DNA of 64,000 bases from CAJXMH01 sp964001305. GTDB taxonomy: Bacteria > Bacteroidota > Bacteroidia > Flavobacteriales_E > Vicingaceae. Positions 43,527-50,802 of this stretch are shown piece by piece; positions within the stretch are counted from its first letter, which is position 1, and the number at the start of each line of letters is the position of its first letter. A model generated the notes under the pieces. It was given only the letters and a program-made list of their open reading frames with translations, did not search any database and was not told the DNA's origin. The translations under genes were made by a program, and so were the position numbers. The stretch is taken from NCBI GenBank assembly GCA_964001305.1, contig CAXFAI010000029.1:1-64000 (forward strand). The letters run 5' to 3'.

Positions 43527-44366
43527 CTATTTGTATTTTCTTCCGCCTAATTGAAAATCTCGGCTGATGTTAAACCCAAAATAAATAATTCCGTCTTCCC
43601 AACTTCCCCTAGTTTCCCCAATAAAGAATTTTTCAATCATCCCTTGAGAGTTAGAAACATGCAATTGAAAAACGTGACTTTTAGTCTCAATATCAAATCC
43701 CAAGGAAAGTGAATTATTGTAAATATCGAGTAACTGATCTTCTAAAGTGTAGTAATACTCCACTTGCCAAGAAACTGTTTTAGTTAACTGCAAGCGACTA
43801 GCTGCACCTATTGCAAACACATCGTTGCTCACACTTTCTTGCTCTACCAAATTTCGATGTACCAAAGTAGACATCAATTGAAGGCTAAAACCATCCGAAA
43901 ATTTATGGGCAATTAATGCTTGGTAAGTATAAAAAAACTTTGAACTAAAAGGATACTCTCTTTGCGGTAAGTCAATATCTAAAGTTCTTATAGCCACAGA
44001 TGCTAAAACACTTACACTTATTGGCATTTCATTTTCTTTGGTTTGCTTTAAGATTCGATATTTTGCAAATCCATCTACTGTTTTTTCAAAAGAACTTCTC
44101 CCCACTCCAACCGTTAATCGATCACAAATTCCATAATCCAATCCCAAGCGAATAGTAGATTGGTCTAGACCAAAAAACTCCTCTATACCTCCTTTAATGC
44201 TGCCAAAACGATGTGAAATGATAAACTTTAATTGACCCTTTTCATTGGTTTCAATGGACTGTCCATTAACAATTCTGGTATCTTTAAAAGCAGGGCCACT
44301 TTCTTCTGATTGAGCAAAAGAAAGAAGTGTAGTAAAAGCAAAAATCAAGAATAATGTACCTTTCAT
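43527..44366 (-). CDS. DUF5777 family beta-barrel protein
   Basis: 279 aa with signal peptide (LFLIFAFTTLLSFAQ). The pattern fits DUF5777: FKDTRIVNGQSIETNEKGQLKFIISHRFG, then GLDQSTIRLGLDYGICDRLTVGVGRSS, with amphipathic strands to the end (GIIYFGFNISRDFQLGG). It is probably an outer-membrane barrel. In Bacteroidota this family often neighbours cytochrome c and YceI genes, and here it is flanked on both sides by proteins with haem motifs, so a role in an outer-membrane redox or transport unit is likely but unproven. Confidence 0.85.
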   Translation of the reverse strand: MKGTLFLIFAFTTLLSFAQSEESGPAFKDTRIVNGQSIETNEKGQLKFIISHRFGSIKGGIEEFFGLDQSTIRLGLDYGICDRLTVGVGRSSFEKTVDGFAKYRILKQTKENEMPISVSVLASVAIRTLDIDLPQREYPFSSKFFYTYQALIAHKFSDGFSLQLMSTLVHRNLVEQESVSNDVFAIGAASRLQLTKTVSWQVEYYYTLEDQLLDIYNNSLSLGFDIETKSHVFQLHVSNSQGMIEKFFIGETRGSWEDGIIYFGFNISRDFQLGGRKYK

Positions 44367-44369
44367 GTA

Positions 44370-44756
44370 TTAGTTGTTTGGTGCCCCAGCATTTAGCCAA
44401 GCTTTTAATTTATCTATATCAGATTCAGGCAATGGACTTCTATTCTTAGGCATCTCTCTAGGTGGGTCAATTACTTTGCGTTTAAAAGAACCATTATCCA
44501 CTTTTTGCTTTACCCCAGCATAATTGGTAAACACTCCTTGATTAGGTGGAGCTCCAGCTGCGTGACAATTGGAAAAATTACAATTAGCTTGTAGCAATGG
44601 TTGAATGCTTTGTCTGAATGAAACTTGGCTTTGAGTACTATCTTGATTTTGTTGTTGATTATGAACTTCTGCGAATAATTCTTCTTCGTTATCATAAGAA
44701 CATGAATCCATAAACAAGCATGTGAAAAGAAAAACTAAAACATAAAATATTCTCAT
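44370..44756 (-). CDS. Small lipoprotein with cytochrome c-like CxxxxCH site
   Basis: 128 aa. The signal ends at MDSCSYD (Cys near residue 19). A linker rich in Gln and Ser leads to a domain with CNFSNCHAAGAPPNQGVFTNYAGVKQKV, where the haem motif has four residues between the Cys instead of two, and a later REMPKNRSPLPESDIDKLKAWLNAGAPNN, which is the usual C-terminal signature of single-haem domains with a Met ligand. It sits directly after the metallophosphoesterase stop. Whether haem is bound covalently is uncertain. Confidence 0.78.
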   Translation of the reverse strand: MRIFYVLVFLFTCLFMDSCSYDNEEELFAEVHNQQQNQDSTQSQVSFRQSIQPLLQANCNFSNCHAAGAPPNQGVFTNYAGVKQKVDNGSFKRKVIDPPREMPKNRSPLPESDIDKLKAWLNAGAPNN

Positions 44757-46004
44757 CTAGGCAGTTTGAAGTTCGAAAATAGTGATTTCAGGCAATATTC
44801 CAACACGACCAGGATAACCAATGTAGCCAAAACCACGATTTACATATAAGAATTGGCTATTCGCTTGGTATAAACCTGCCCACTCTTTATACATATACTG
44901 CACTGGACTCCATTTTATGCCAGGAATATCAACACCAAACTGCATTCCATGGGTATGACCTGAAAGCGTTAAATTAATATTTGGGTAAGAAGATAAAACT
45001 TCCGCTTGCCAATGACTTGGGTCATGAGAGAGAAGAACTGAAAAGGCATTGTCTTCCATATTTTGAGTTGCTATTTTCAAATCTCCATATTTAGGAAACC
45101 GACCTTTTGCACTCCAGTTTTCAACGCCTATGATAGCTAATTTCTCTCCTTCTATTTCTAAAATTTGATGCTCATTATTTAAAAGTTTCCAGCCCATTAG
45201 CTCATGTACGCTTTTTAAATCATTTAGGTTTTTTTGCTTGGCCTGGGCACTATTCCATTGAACATATTCACCGTAATCATGATTGCCTAATGTAGAATAA
45301 ACCCCTAAAGGGGCCTTTACTCGATCAAATACATTTACCCATTCGCTCATTTCTTCAGCCTTATTGTTAACCAAATCGCCAGTAAAAAAGGCAATGTCTA
45401 CTTTCTCGGCTTGCAACATTTCTACTCCACCTTTAACTGCAGTTTTATTCCAAAAACTACCAGAATGAATATCTGAAAGCTGGGCCATCCGAAGCCCATG
45501 AAGTTTTTTGGGTAACCCTTTTATGGGTAAAGGAATTCTTCTGATTCGATAATCATGCGCCCCGCTAATTATACCCCAACTTAAAGAAACTATGGGTGCA
45601 GCAGCAACTATAATTCCTGTTTTTGCTAAAAATTCAGAGCGACTTATCCCTTCTTTGGCTTCTATAGATTCAGGATTGGAAAGTTTTGCAATAAGCCAAC
45701 GTATGCCTCTTTGTATATCATCAATAAAAAGAAACAAACTCATGAAAAACTTAGCTAAAAAGTTGATAAACAGGAACGAAAGCAAAAAAGTACGGGCATG
45801 TTTACCCAATCCATCAGGGTTTCCAAAGTTGTATAAAACAAAGGCCAAAACCACTATAATACTCAGCGCCAAATACACATACTTAAGTACTTTCTGAAAG
45901 CCTTCACTCTGTGAAGAACTTAAGGTTTTGACTGTTTGAAAAGCATACCATTCAAGCAATAAAAAAAGCCCTAAAAAGAGCAGTAAAAAAAGAGTTCTAT
46001 TCAT
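44757..46004 (-). CDS. Membrane-bound metallophosphoesterase (YkuE-like)
   Basis: 415 aa. Three helices (about 3-17, 38-62, 72-95) and a fourth near 130-147 precede a calcineurin-like domain. All five metal-site blocks are present: AQLSDIHSGSFWN, FFTGDLVNN, STLGNHDYGEY, LLSHDPSHWQ and LSGHTHGMQFG, at about residues 193-355. Members act on phosphoesters in lipids or nucleotides; the substrate here is unknown. The following gene's ATG follows its TAG directly, which makes it the first gene of the cytochrome operon. Confidence 0.92.
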   Translation of the reverse strand: MNRTLFLLLFLGLFLLLEWYAFQTVKTLSSSQSEGFQKVLKYVYLALSIIVVLAFVLYNFGNPDGLGKHARTFLLSFLFINFLAKFFMSLFLFIDDIQRGIRWLIAKLSNPESIEAKEGISRSEFLAKTGIIVAAAPIVSLSWGIISGAHDYRIRRIPLPIKGLPKKLHGLRMAQLSDIHSGSFWNKTAVKGGVEMLQAEKVDIAFFTGDLVNNKAEEMSEWVNVFDRVKAPLGVYSTLGNHDYGEYVQWNSAQAKQKNLNDLKSVHELMGWKLLNNEHQILEIEGEKLAIIGVENWSAKGRFPKYGDLKIATQNMEDNAFSVLLSHDPSHWQAEVLSSYPNINLTLSGHTHGMQFGVDIPGIKWSPVQYMYKEWAGLYQANSQFLYVNRGFGYIGYPGRVGILPEITIFELQTA

Positions 46005-46044
46005 GATGTAAAGTTCTGCAAATCAAAATTTTCTCAGGTTAAAC

Positions 46045-46074
46045 TTTGTTAACTATCAGAAAGTTCTACTTTTG
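46045..46074 (+). promoter_or_regulatory. Bacteroidota-type promoter for the MscS channel gene
   Basis: TTTG at 46045-46048, an 18-base spacer and TACTTTTG at 46067-46074. The leader before ATG 46109 would be about 30 bases. This is among the best consensus matches in the window and supports the ATG chosen. Confidence 0.6.
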
Positions 46075-46108
46075 CGGCCGCAAACTAAAAAATCTAAAAT
46101 TTTCAATC

Positions 46109-46924
46109 ATGGAAAAGTTAAATGAGTATTCTGAATTAGCAGTAGATCTAGTGATGGAGTATGGTCCAAAACTAATTGGTGCTATTATTACTTTAATAGT
46201 TGGTTTATGGGTAATTAAAGCCATTACCAAAAGTGTAAAAAAATTATTTGAAAAGAGAGATCTAGATCCTTCTTTAAAGCCATTTTTAATTGGTTTATTC
46301 AATAGTCTTCTAAAGGTTTTCTTGGTGATTTCTGTTCTAAGCATGATCGGGATAGAAATGACTTCTTTCATTGCTATTTTAGGTGCTGTTGGTTTAGCTA
46401 TTGGTATGGCTTTATCAGGTACTTTGCAAAACTTTGCAGGTGGTGTAATTATTTTAATCTTAAAACCTTATAAGGTTGGCGATTGGATTGATGCACAAGG
46501 ACATAGTGGAACAGTAAATGCTATTCAAATTTTTCATACCATTTTAAAAACGCCTGACAATAAAACCATCATTATTCCTAACGGACCGCTTTCTACAGGT
46601 TCTTTAACAAACTATTCTACTGAAGCTACTCGTAGAGTTGATTGGACTTTTGGTATTGGTTACGGTGATAAAATTGAAGATGCAAGAGCAATCTTAAATG
46701 AGATTTTAGCCGCTGATGAGCGAATTTTTAAAGATCCTGAGCCTTTTGTAAAAGTAAGTGAATTGGCAGACAGTTCAGTAAACCTAGCAACTAGAGTATG
46801 GGTTAATGCTGGCGATTATTGGCCAGTGAAAATGGAAACAATGGAAAAAGTTTACAATGCATTTAATGAGAAAGGAATCAATATTCCATTCCCACAAATG
46901 GATGTTCACGTACATAACAACTAA
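46109..46924 (+). CDS. Small-conductance mechanosensitive channel (MscS family)
   Basis: 271 aa from ATG 46109; an upstream in-frame extension would cross the promoter. It forms a heptameric inner-membrane channel that opens under membrane tension. Helices lie at about 20-40 and 62-85; the pore helix is rich in Gly and Ala (AILGAVGLAIGMALSGTLQNFAGG, about 90-113). The beta domain follows with KPYKVGDWIDAQGHSGTV and IIIPNGPLSTGSLTNYS, then the alpha/beta C-terminus. The size is that of minimal MscS. The next gene starts 22 bases on. Confidence 0.95.
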   Translation: MEKLNEYSELAVDLVMEYGPKLIGAIITLIVGLWVIKAITKSVKKLFEKRDLDPSLKPFLIGLFNSLLKVFLVISVLSMIGIEMTSFIAILGAVGLAIGMALSGTLQNFAGGVIILILKPYKVGDWIDAQGHSGTVNAIQIFHTILKTPDNKTIIIPNGPLSTGSLTNYSTEATRRVDWTFGIGYGDKIEDARAILNEILAADERIFKDPEPFVKVSELADSSVNLATRVWVNAGDYWPVKMETMEKVYNAFNEKGINIPFPQMDVHVHNN

Positions 46925-46946
46925 TATTCTTCATAAATCTACAACA

Positions 46947-47936
46947 ATGAAAAAAGTACTTTTTATTATGATAGCCATATCGTTTGGACTTGCTGCTAAC
47001 GCACAAGTAACGGATGGCGAAAAGTCATTAAGAGCGCAAAAAGCTGATACCGCTCAAGGTTGGAAAACGGGCGGTGTTTTTGGAGCGAATTTCACCCAAG
47101 TTTCATTATCCAATTGGGCTGCGGGTGGTCAAAGCTCTGTTTCTTTAAATGGTTTGTTAAATGTATTTGCAGACTACAAGAAAGGAACATCTGCTTGGGA
47201 CAACTCCTTAATGTTAGGATACGGTGAAACTAAACTTGGTGGAAGCGATTGGATTAAAAGCGATGACCAAATTATTTTAAACTCAAAGTTTGGTAAAAAG
47301 GCGACCGAAAACTGGTATTATGCCGCTTTGTTGAACTTTAAATCACAATTTGCTCCTGGTTACAGCGATGCAACCGAATCCAATAAGATTTCTGATTTCT
47401 TAGCACCTGGTTATTTATTAGGTGCCTTGGGAATGGACTACAAGCCCAATGATAACTTCTCGTTATTTATTTCGCCTATTACAGCTAAACTTACTGTAGT
47501 TAGCATACAAGACTTGGCCGATGCCGGTGCTTTTGGTGTTGAAGAAGCAGAATACGATGCAGCTGGAATGAAAACGAAAGACGGAGAAAACACTCGTCTT
47601 GAAGTGGGTGGATATGTGAGAATGGCTTACAAAAAAGACATTTGGGAAAATGTATCCTTCACAACCAATTTAGATTTATTTTCAAACTATTCAGAGAACC
47701 CACAAAACATTGATGTTAACTGGGGAAATACTTTAAGTATGAAAGTGAACAAATACTTAACAACAACCATTACAACCATGTTGATTTATGATGATGACAT
47801 TGACATTACTGAAACAGATGACAGTGGCACACCGAAATTGGATGACAATGGTAGCCCAATTATTGGACCAAGAACACAGTTTAAGTATGTGTTAGCAGTT
47901 GGTTTCCAATACAAGTTTGGAGCAGAGAAAAAGTAA
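46947..47936 (+). CDS. DUF3078 domain protein, exported
   Basis: 329 aa from ATG 46947 (MKKVLFIM), the start that gives a clean signal peptide (cleavage after AANAQ, about 20). The DUF3078 pattern WKTGGVFGANFTQVSLSNWAAGGQSSVSLNGL is followed by amphipathic strands (WDNSLMLGYGETKLGG, LKSQFAPGY, FKYVLAVGFQYKFG), so it is probably an outer-membrane barrel. Function unknown. It follows mscS closely and ends at a strong terminator. Confidence 0.9.
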   Translation: MKKVLFIMIAISFGLAANAQVTDGEKSLRAQKADTAQGWKTGGVFGANFTQVSLSNWAAGGQSSVSLNGLLNVFADYKKGTSAWDNSLMLGYGETKLGGSDWIKSDDQIILNSKFGKKATENWYYAALLNFKSQFAPGYSDATESNKISDFLAPGYLLGALGMDYKPNDNFSLFISPITAKLTVVSIQDLADAGAFGVEEAEYDAAGMKTKDGENTRLEVGGYVRMAYKKDIWENVSFTTNLDLFSNYSENPQNIDVNWGNTLSMKVNKYLTTTITTMLIYDDDIDITETDDSGTPKLDDNGSPIIGPRTQFKYVLAVGFQYKFGAEKK

Positions 47937-47954
47937 ACGTTCTACGAACTAGAA

Positions 47955-47987
47955 TAAAAAGCCGATAAGAAATTCTTATCGGCTTTT
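47955..47987 (+). terminator. Rho-independent terminator after the DUF3078 gene
   Basis: An 11-bp perfect stem GCCGATAAGAA/TTCTTATCGGC around a single A, extended outwards by an A-run and a T-run (AAAAA...TTTTTT), ending near 47987. It can work on both strands. Confidence 0.85.
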
Positions 47988-48326
47988 TTGTGTGTTGTTT
48001 CCATGTTTCTTTTGAGTTCACTCGATTATAATCGACCCCCCTCTCTTACAAGAACATTTTATAGCAAGGCCGAAAGACACTGTTGGATTTGAGGACAGGA
48101 ATTATTCTTGTCACCTTCGACTTCTTACTTCTTGTCCGTTCAGCAAGCTGGTTATTTTTCTTATCCTCCTCGATACTATCTTCGGCACCCATCCGAACGG
48201 AGTTCTTTCAAGCGTGCTTTTTTCTTGTCACATCGAGTGGTTTTGCCATAGGCAAAAAATGTATCGAGATGGACAAGAAAATTGTATCGAGAGTAGACAA
48301 AACAAACACTCTTTCCTCTAATATAT
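47988..48326. repeat. Gene-free stretch made of small palindromes
   Basis: No convincing gene. It holds a long hairpin at 48222-48279 (TTCTTGTC...GACAAGAA arms, with inner GTTTTGCC/GGCAAAAA), a second at 48094-48112 (GACAGGAA/TTCTTGTC) and a TTCGG/CCGAA pair near 48180-48197. TTCTTGTC occurs at 48105, 48129 and 48222, and GTATCGAG near 48261 and 48283 with its inverse near 48168. It looks like nested copies of an intergenic repeat family. Confidence 0.6.
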
Positions 48327-49796
48327 CTAGCGCTTAATCACTTTCTCTGAGAAAACATTTCCCTTTTCATCTTGTATTCTCACTAAATACAAACCGCTTT
48401 CTTCAGGTAATTCAAATTGACTTTGAGTAGGATTTATTTCCATCACTTTTTGCCCTTGTAAATTGTAAACCCCTATACGGCTCAGCCTTTCTTTACTCTC
48501 AATATTCAGCAAACCACTAGTTGGATTGGGGTAAATCTTTAATCCTTCATCCTTCAGCTTTAATCCCTCATTGCCCACCAAGCAATTAGCCAATATACAC
48601 CCATTACTATCCACTCGAATCACCCAAGCATCTTGCCGAAAGGGTACCGCCGGAGGCAAGCCGATTACTTCTCCACAGGCCATAAAACCTCCGTCTGACA
48701 TAGGGATGACATCGTATAAGAAATTGTAATTTGTATTATTACCTGTGACATTTTCATAGTCTTCAATAAAAATGCTATCTCCATTTTGTTTAGCATGGAC
48801 AAGAAAACCTTTAAATTTAGGACCAAGAACTTCCATACTACCTGCTGCAATTAAAGTGCTGTCAGAAAGTTCTTTAACTACAACTAGTTGGGCATCATAA
48901 CCTGCTTGATAATAGGTTTTAGACCACATCAATGTCCCAATTTGATTTAATTTAAACAATGCCAATTTTCCATAGTCTTTTGATAAGTTGGGATTTGTTT
49001 GAGTAATGCCAGAACTGAAAACATAATTTCCGTCTTTGGTTTGGATGACACTTGCAGGGGCATCATCGTAAATGGTATCAAAGGAGTAACTCCATTGCAC
49101 ATTACCGGCACTGTCAATTTTATAGACAATAGGGTCATAATTGCGGTTGTTGGCCAACCGGTCGTCTCTCATTCTTCCGCCAATAATAAAGCCTCCATCT
49201 GTAGTTTCTTCAATGGAATAAAAGGCTTCTATTACATTTAAGCTACCATAAAACTGTTCCCATTGCAAAACCCCGTTTGAATCTGTTTTTACTACCCAAC
49301 CATCGGTCGCTTGACCATTGGTTCGGTTGGTTTCTCCCACGGCGATGTACCCCCCGTCAGTTGTTTGTTTGGCTTGACGAAAAGTGTCAAAAAAACCGTT
49401 TACTCCATGACGACGAGTCCATACCGTATCACCTTGTGCATTAAATTTTATTAAAAAACCATAGTCTACCCCATCATCAATGCCGCCTCCCATTATAAAC
49501 CCACCATCTGTTGTAGCATCGGTGGTGTTGGCCCAACCTGCTGCAACTGCTGAACTTGGAATAAATAATTGGTTAGAATCCAACCTATTTCCTAAACTGT
49601 CTATAATTAAAGGTCGAAGTCCAAGCAAATTTCCATTGGAATCTCTGCTTGTGCACATCACAAAAATGGTACTGTCTGCTTTTTCGACAGCCCATGCTAC
49701 TTGAGCTACACCAAAAAAGTCGTAACTTCTATTAAATCTTTGTGCTTGGGATTTTATTCCAAGCACAAAGATTAGTATGGTTAATAATAGACGCAT
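48327..49796 (-). CDS. T9SS type A sorting-domain protein with 'DGG' propeller-like repeats
   Basis: 489 aa secreted protein. Signal peptide 1-18 (ILIFVLGIKSQAQ). The body has repeated blades of the form TTDGGFIMGGG, TTDGGYIAVGE and TTDGGFIIGGR, about 50 residues apart, each followed by KxDSxGxxxW, as in large families of Bacteroidota surface propellers. The C-terminus (about 415-489) is a type A sorting domain: IYPNPTSGLLNI, IGVYNLQGQKVMEI, SGLYLVRIQDEKG. It goes out through T9SS. Its ATG overlaps the TAA of an upstream gene remnant (TAATG). Confidence 0.9.
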   Translation of the reverse strand: MRLLLTILIFVLGIKSQAQRFNRSYDFFGVAQVAWAVEKADSTIFVMCTSRDSNGNLLGLRPLIIDSLGNRLDSNQLFIPSSAVAAGWANTTDATTDGGFIMGGGIDDGVDYGFLIKFNAQGDTVWTRRHGVNGFFDTFRQAKQTTDGGYIAVGETNRTNGQATDGWVVKTDSNGVLQWEQFYGSLNVIEAFYSIEETTDGGFIIGGRMRDDRLANNRNYDPIVYKIDSAGNVQWSYSFDTIYDDAPASVIQTKDGNYVFSSGITQTNPNLSKDYGKLALFKLNQIGTLMWSKTYYQAGYDAQLVVVKELSDSTLIAAGSMEVLGPKFKGFLVHAKQNGDSIFIEDYENVTGNNTNYNFLYDVIPMSDGGFMACGEVIGLPPAVPFRQDAWVIRVDSNGCILANCLVGNEGLKLKDEGLKIYPNPTSGLLNIESKERLSRIGVYNLQGQKVMEINPTQSQFELPEESGLYLVRIQDEKGNVFSEKVIKR

Positions 49797-50035
49797 TAAT
49801 GTTGTATACTTATTTTTTCAGTACCTAGGAGCTCTTCATCTTGAAGCACTCTAATTATATAAATGCCGTTTTTCAAGCTTGAAACATTCATTTCATGAAG
49901 ATACTGTTTTCCATACAAAAATCGGTTCTCGTAAAAATATAAGCCTTAAAACTATTTTGAGCTAATGTCATTGATATTAAATAATCGTTATGCGGTTTAT
50001 AATTGATTACTATTAAAAATCTTCTCCATTTATCC
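49796..50035 (-). pseudogene. Remnant of a T9SS type A sorting domain with a frameshift
   Basis: On the minus strand, codons from about 50035 read ...VINYKPHNDYLIS and TLAQNSFKAYIF; after a one-base shift in a run of five T (49933-49937 on the plus strand) the reading goes on as LYGKQYLHEMNVSSLKNG, IYIIRVLQDEELLG and EKISIQH to a TAA. This is the pattern of a type A sorting domain without its first conserved Pro-Asn-Pro. No start or upstream protein remains: a terminator lies directly before it. It is either a deleted gene or a decayed fragment. Confidence 0.65.
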
Positions 50036-50038
50036 CAC

Positions 50039-50071
50039 AAAAAAGCCCCCATGCGAACGCATGGGGGCTTT
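50039..50071 (-). terminator. Rho-independent terminator after the thioredoxin-like gene
   Basis: Perfect 11-bp stem GCCCCCATGCG/CGCATGGGGGC with a two-base loop. On the minus strand it is followed by six T, 23 bases after the stop of the gene at 50094-50714. Confidence 0.88.
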
Positions 50072-50093
50072 AATTTAAAGATGTGATTCGTAT

Positions 50094-50714
50094 TTAAATT
50101 TTCACTCTTTTAATACTACAACCAATAGCTTTGGTATTAGCAGGCTCGATGGTTTTTCCATTGGCTAGGTTTTTCATGGCGTTGGCCAAGTAAGGCTCCT
50201 TAACCGCAGAAGCATCATCTAAATTATCGTCAATTGCTCCTTCATAAACGAGTTTCATTTCACTATTAAAAAGAAAAACATGAGGGGTTGTTTTACCGCC
50301 AAATGCATTAGCAAGTTTTGAGCCTTCATCTACTACGTAAGCAATATCAGCATAGCCTTTTTCCTTCGCATGGCTTTTCATGGCTTCCATACTATCCTCA
50401 TCTTTTCGCTTACCCGCATTTGAATTCACAAGCACCATTCCCAATTGATTCTCGGCAGCCATTTTGGCCAATTCCGGATAACGATCTTCCCACTTAATTA
50501 CAAAAGGGCAAGTATTGCAAGAAAAAATAAGCAATAGTCCGTTGTTTTCTTTTAAACTATTCAAACTATGCGATTTGCCATCGGTTCCTTGCATTTTATA
50601 ATCTTGCATGGGAGCAGTAGTGCCAATTTCTATAGTAGGATATCCCTCTCCTTTAAAAGAACAAGCAACTATAGCAAACAAGGCCAATAGCGATAAAAGT
50701 GACTTCTTTTTCAT
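50094..50714 (-). CDS. Thioredoxin-like lipoprotein (peroxiredoxin/AhpC-TSA fold)
   Basis: 206 aa. The lipoprotein signal ends AIVACSFKG (Cys near 18). The redoxin core has the active-site LLIFSCNTCPFVIKWEDRYPEL (CxxC at about 70-73), a strand LGMVLVNSNAG, and the cis-Pro segment GKTTPHVFLFN. The end GCSIKRVKI matches the GCSIKW-type tail of this family. It probably reduces or exchanges disulfides at the periplasmic face. Function within a pathway is not shown. It has its own promoter and terminator. Confidence 0.88.
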   Translation of the reverse strand: MKKKSLLSLLALFAIVACSFKGEGYPTIEIGTTAPMQDYKMQGTDGKSHSLNSLKENNGLLLIFSCNTCPFVIKWEDRYPELAKMAAENQLGMVLVNSNAGKRKDEDSMEAMKSHAKEKGYADIAYVVDEGSKLANAFGGKTTPHVFLFNSEMKLVYEGAIDDNLDDASAVKEPYLANAMKNLANGKTIEPANTKAIGCSIKRVKI

Positions 50715-50748
50715 GATTTTGAGTGTTTGAGTTTTTTGATTATTCTAC

Positions 50749-50778
50749 CAAAGCTAAGCAGCAATTGGTTTGCTCAAA
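50749..50778 (-). promoter_or_regulatory. Bacteroidota-type promoter for the thioredoxin-like gene
   Basis: On the minus strand TTTG (50775-50778), an 18-base spacer and TAGCTTTG (50749-50756), 34 bases before the ATG. Spacing and sequence match the best promoters in this window. Confidence 0.6.
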
Positions 50779-50802
50779 CTAATTTTAAGTCACTTTAACA
50801 GA

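Noticed and set aside
46046..46108. Upstream extension of the MscS frame
   Set aside because: It would begin between the -33 and -7 elements of the best promoter in the window and lacks similarity to MscS.
48083..48337. 84-codon open frame on the plus strand in the palindrome cluster
   Set aside because: It is made of hairpin repeat sequence, has low-complexity hydrophobic residues, no family likeness and runs into the end of the T9SS gene. More likely chance.
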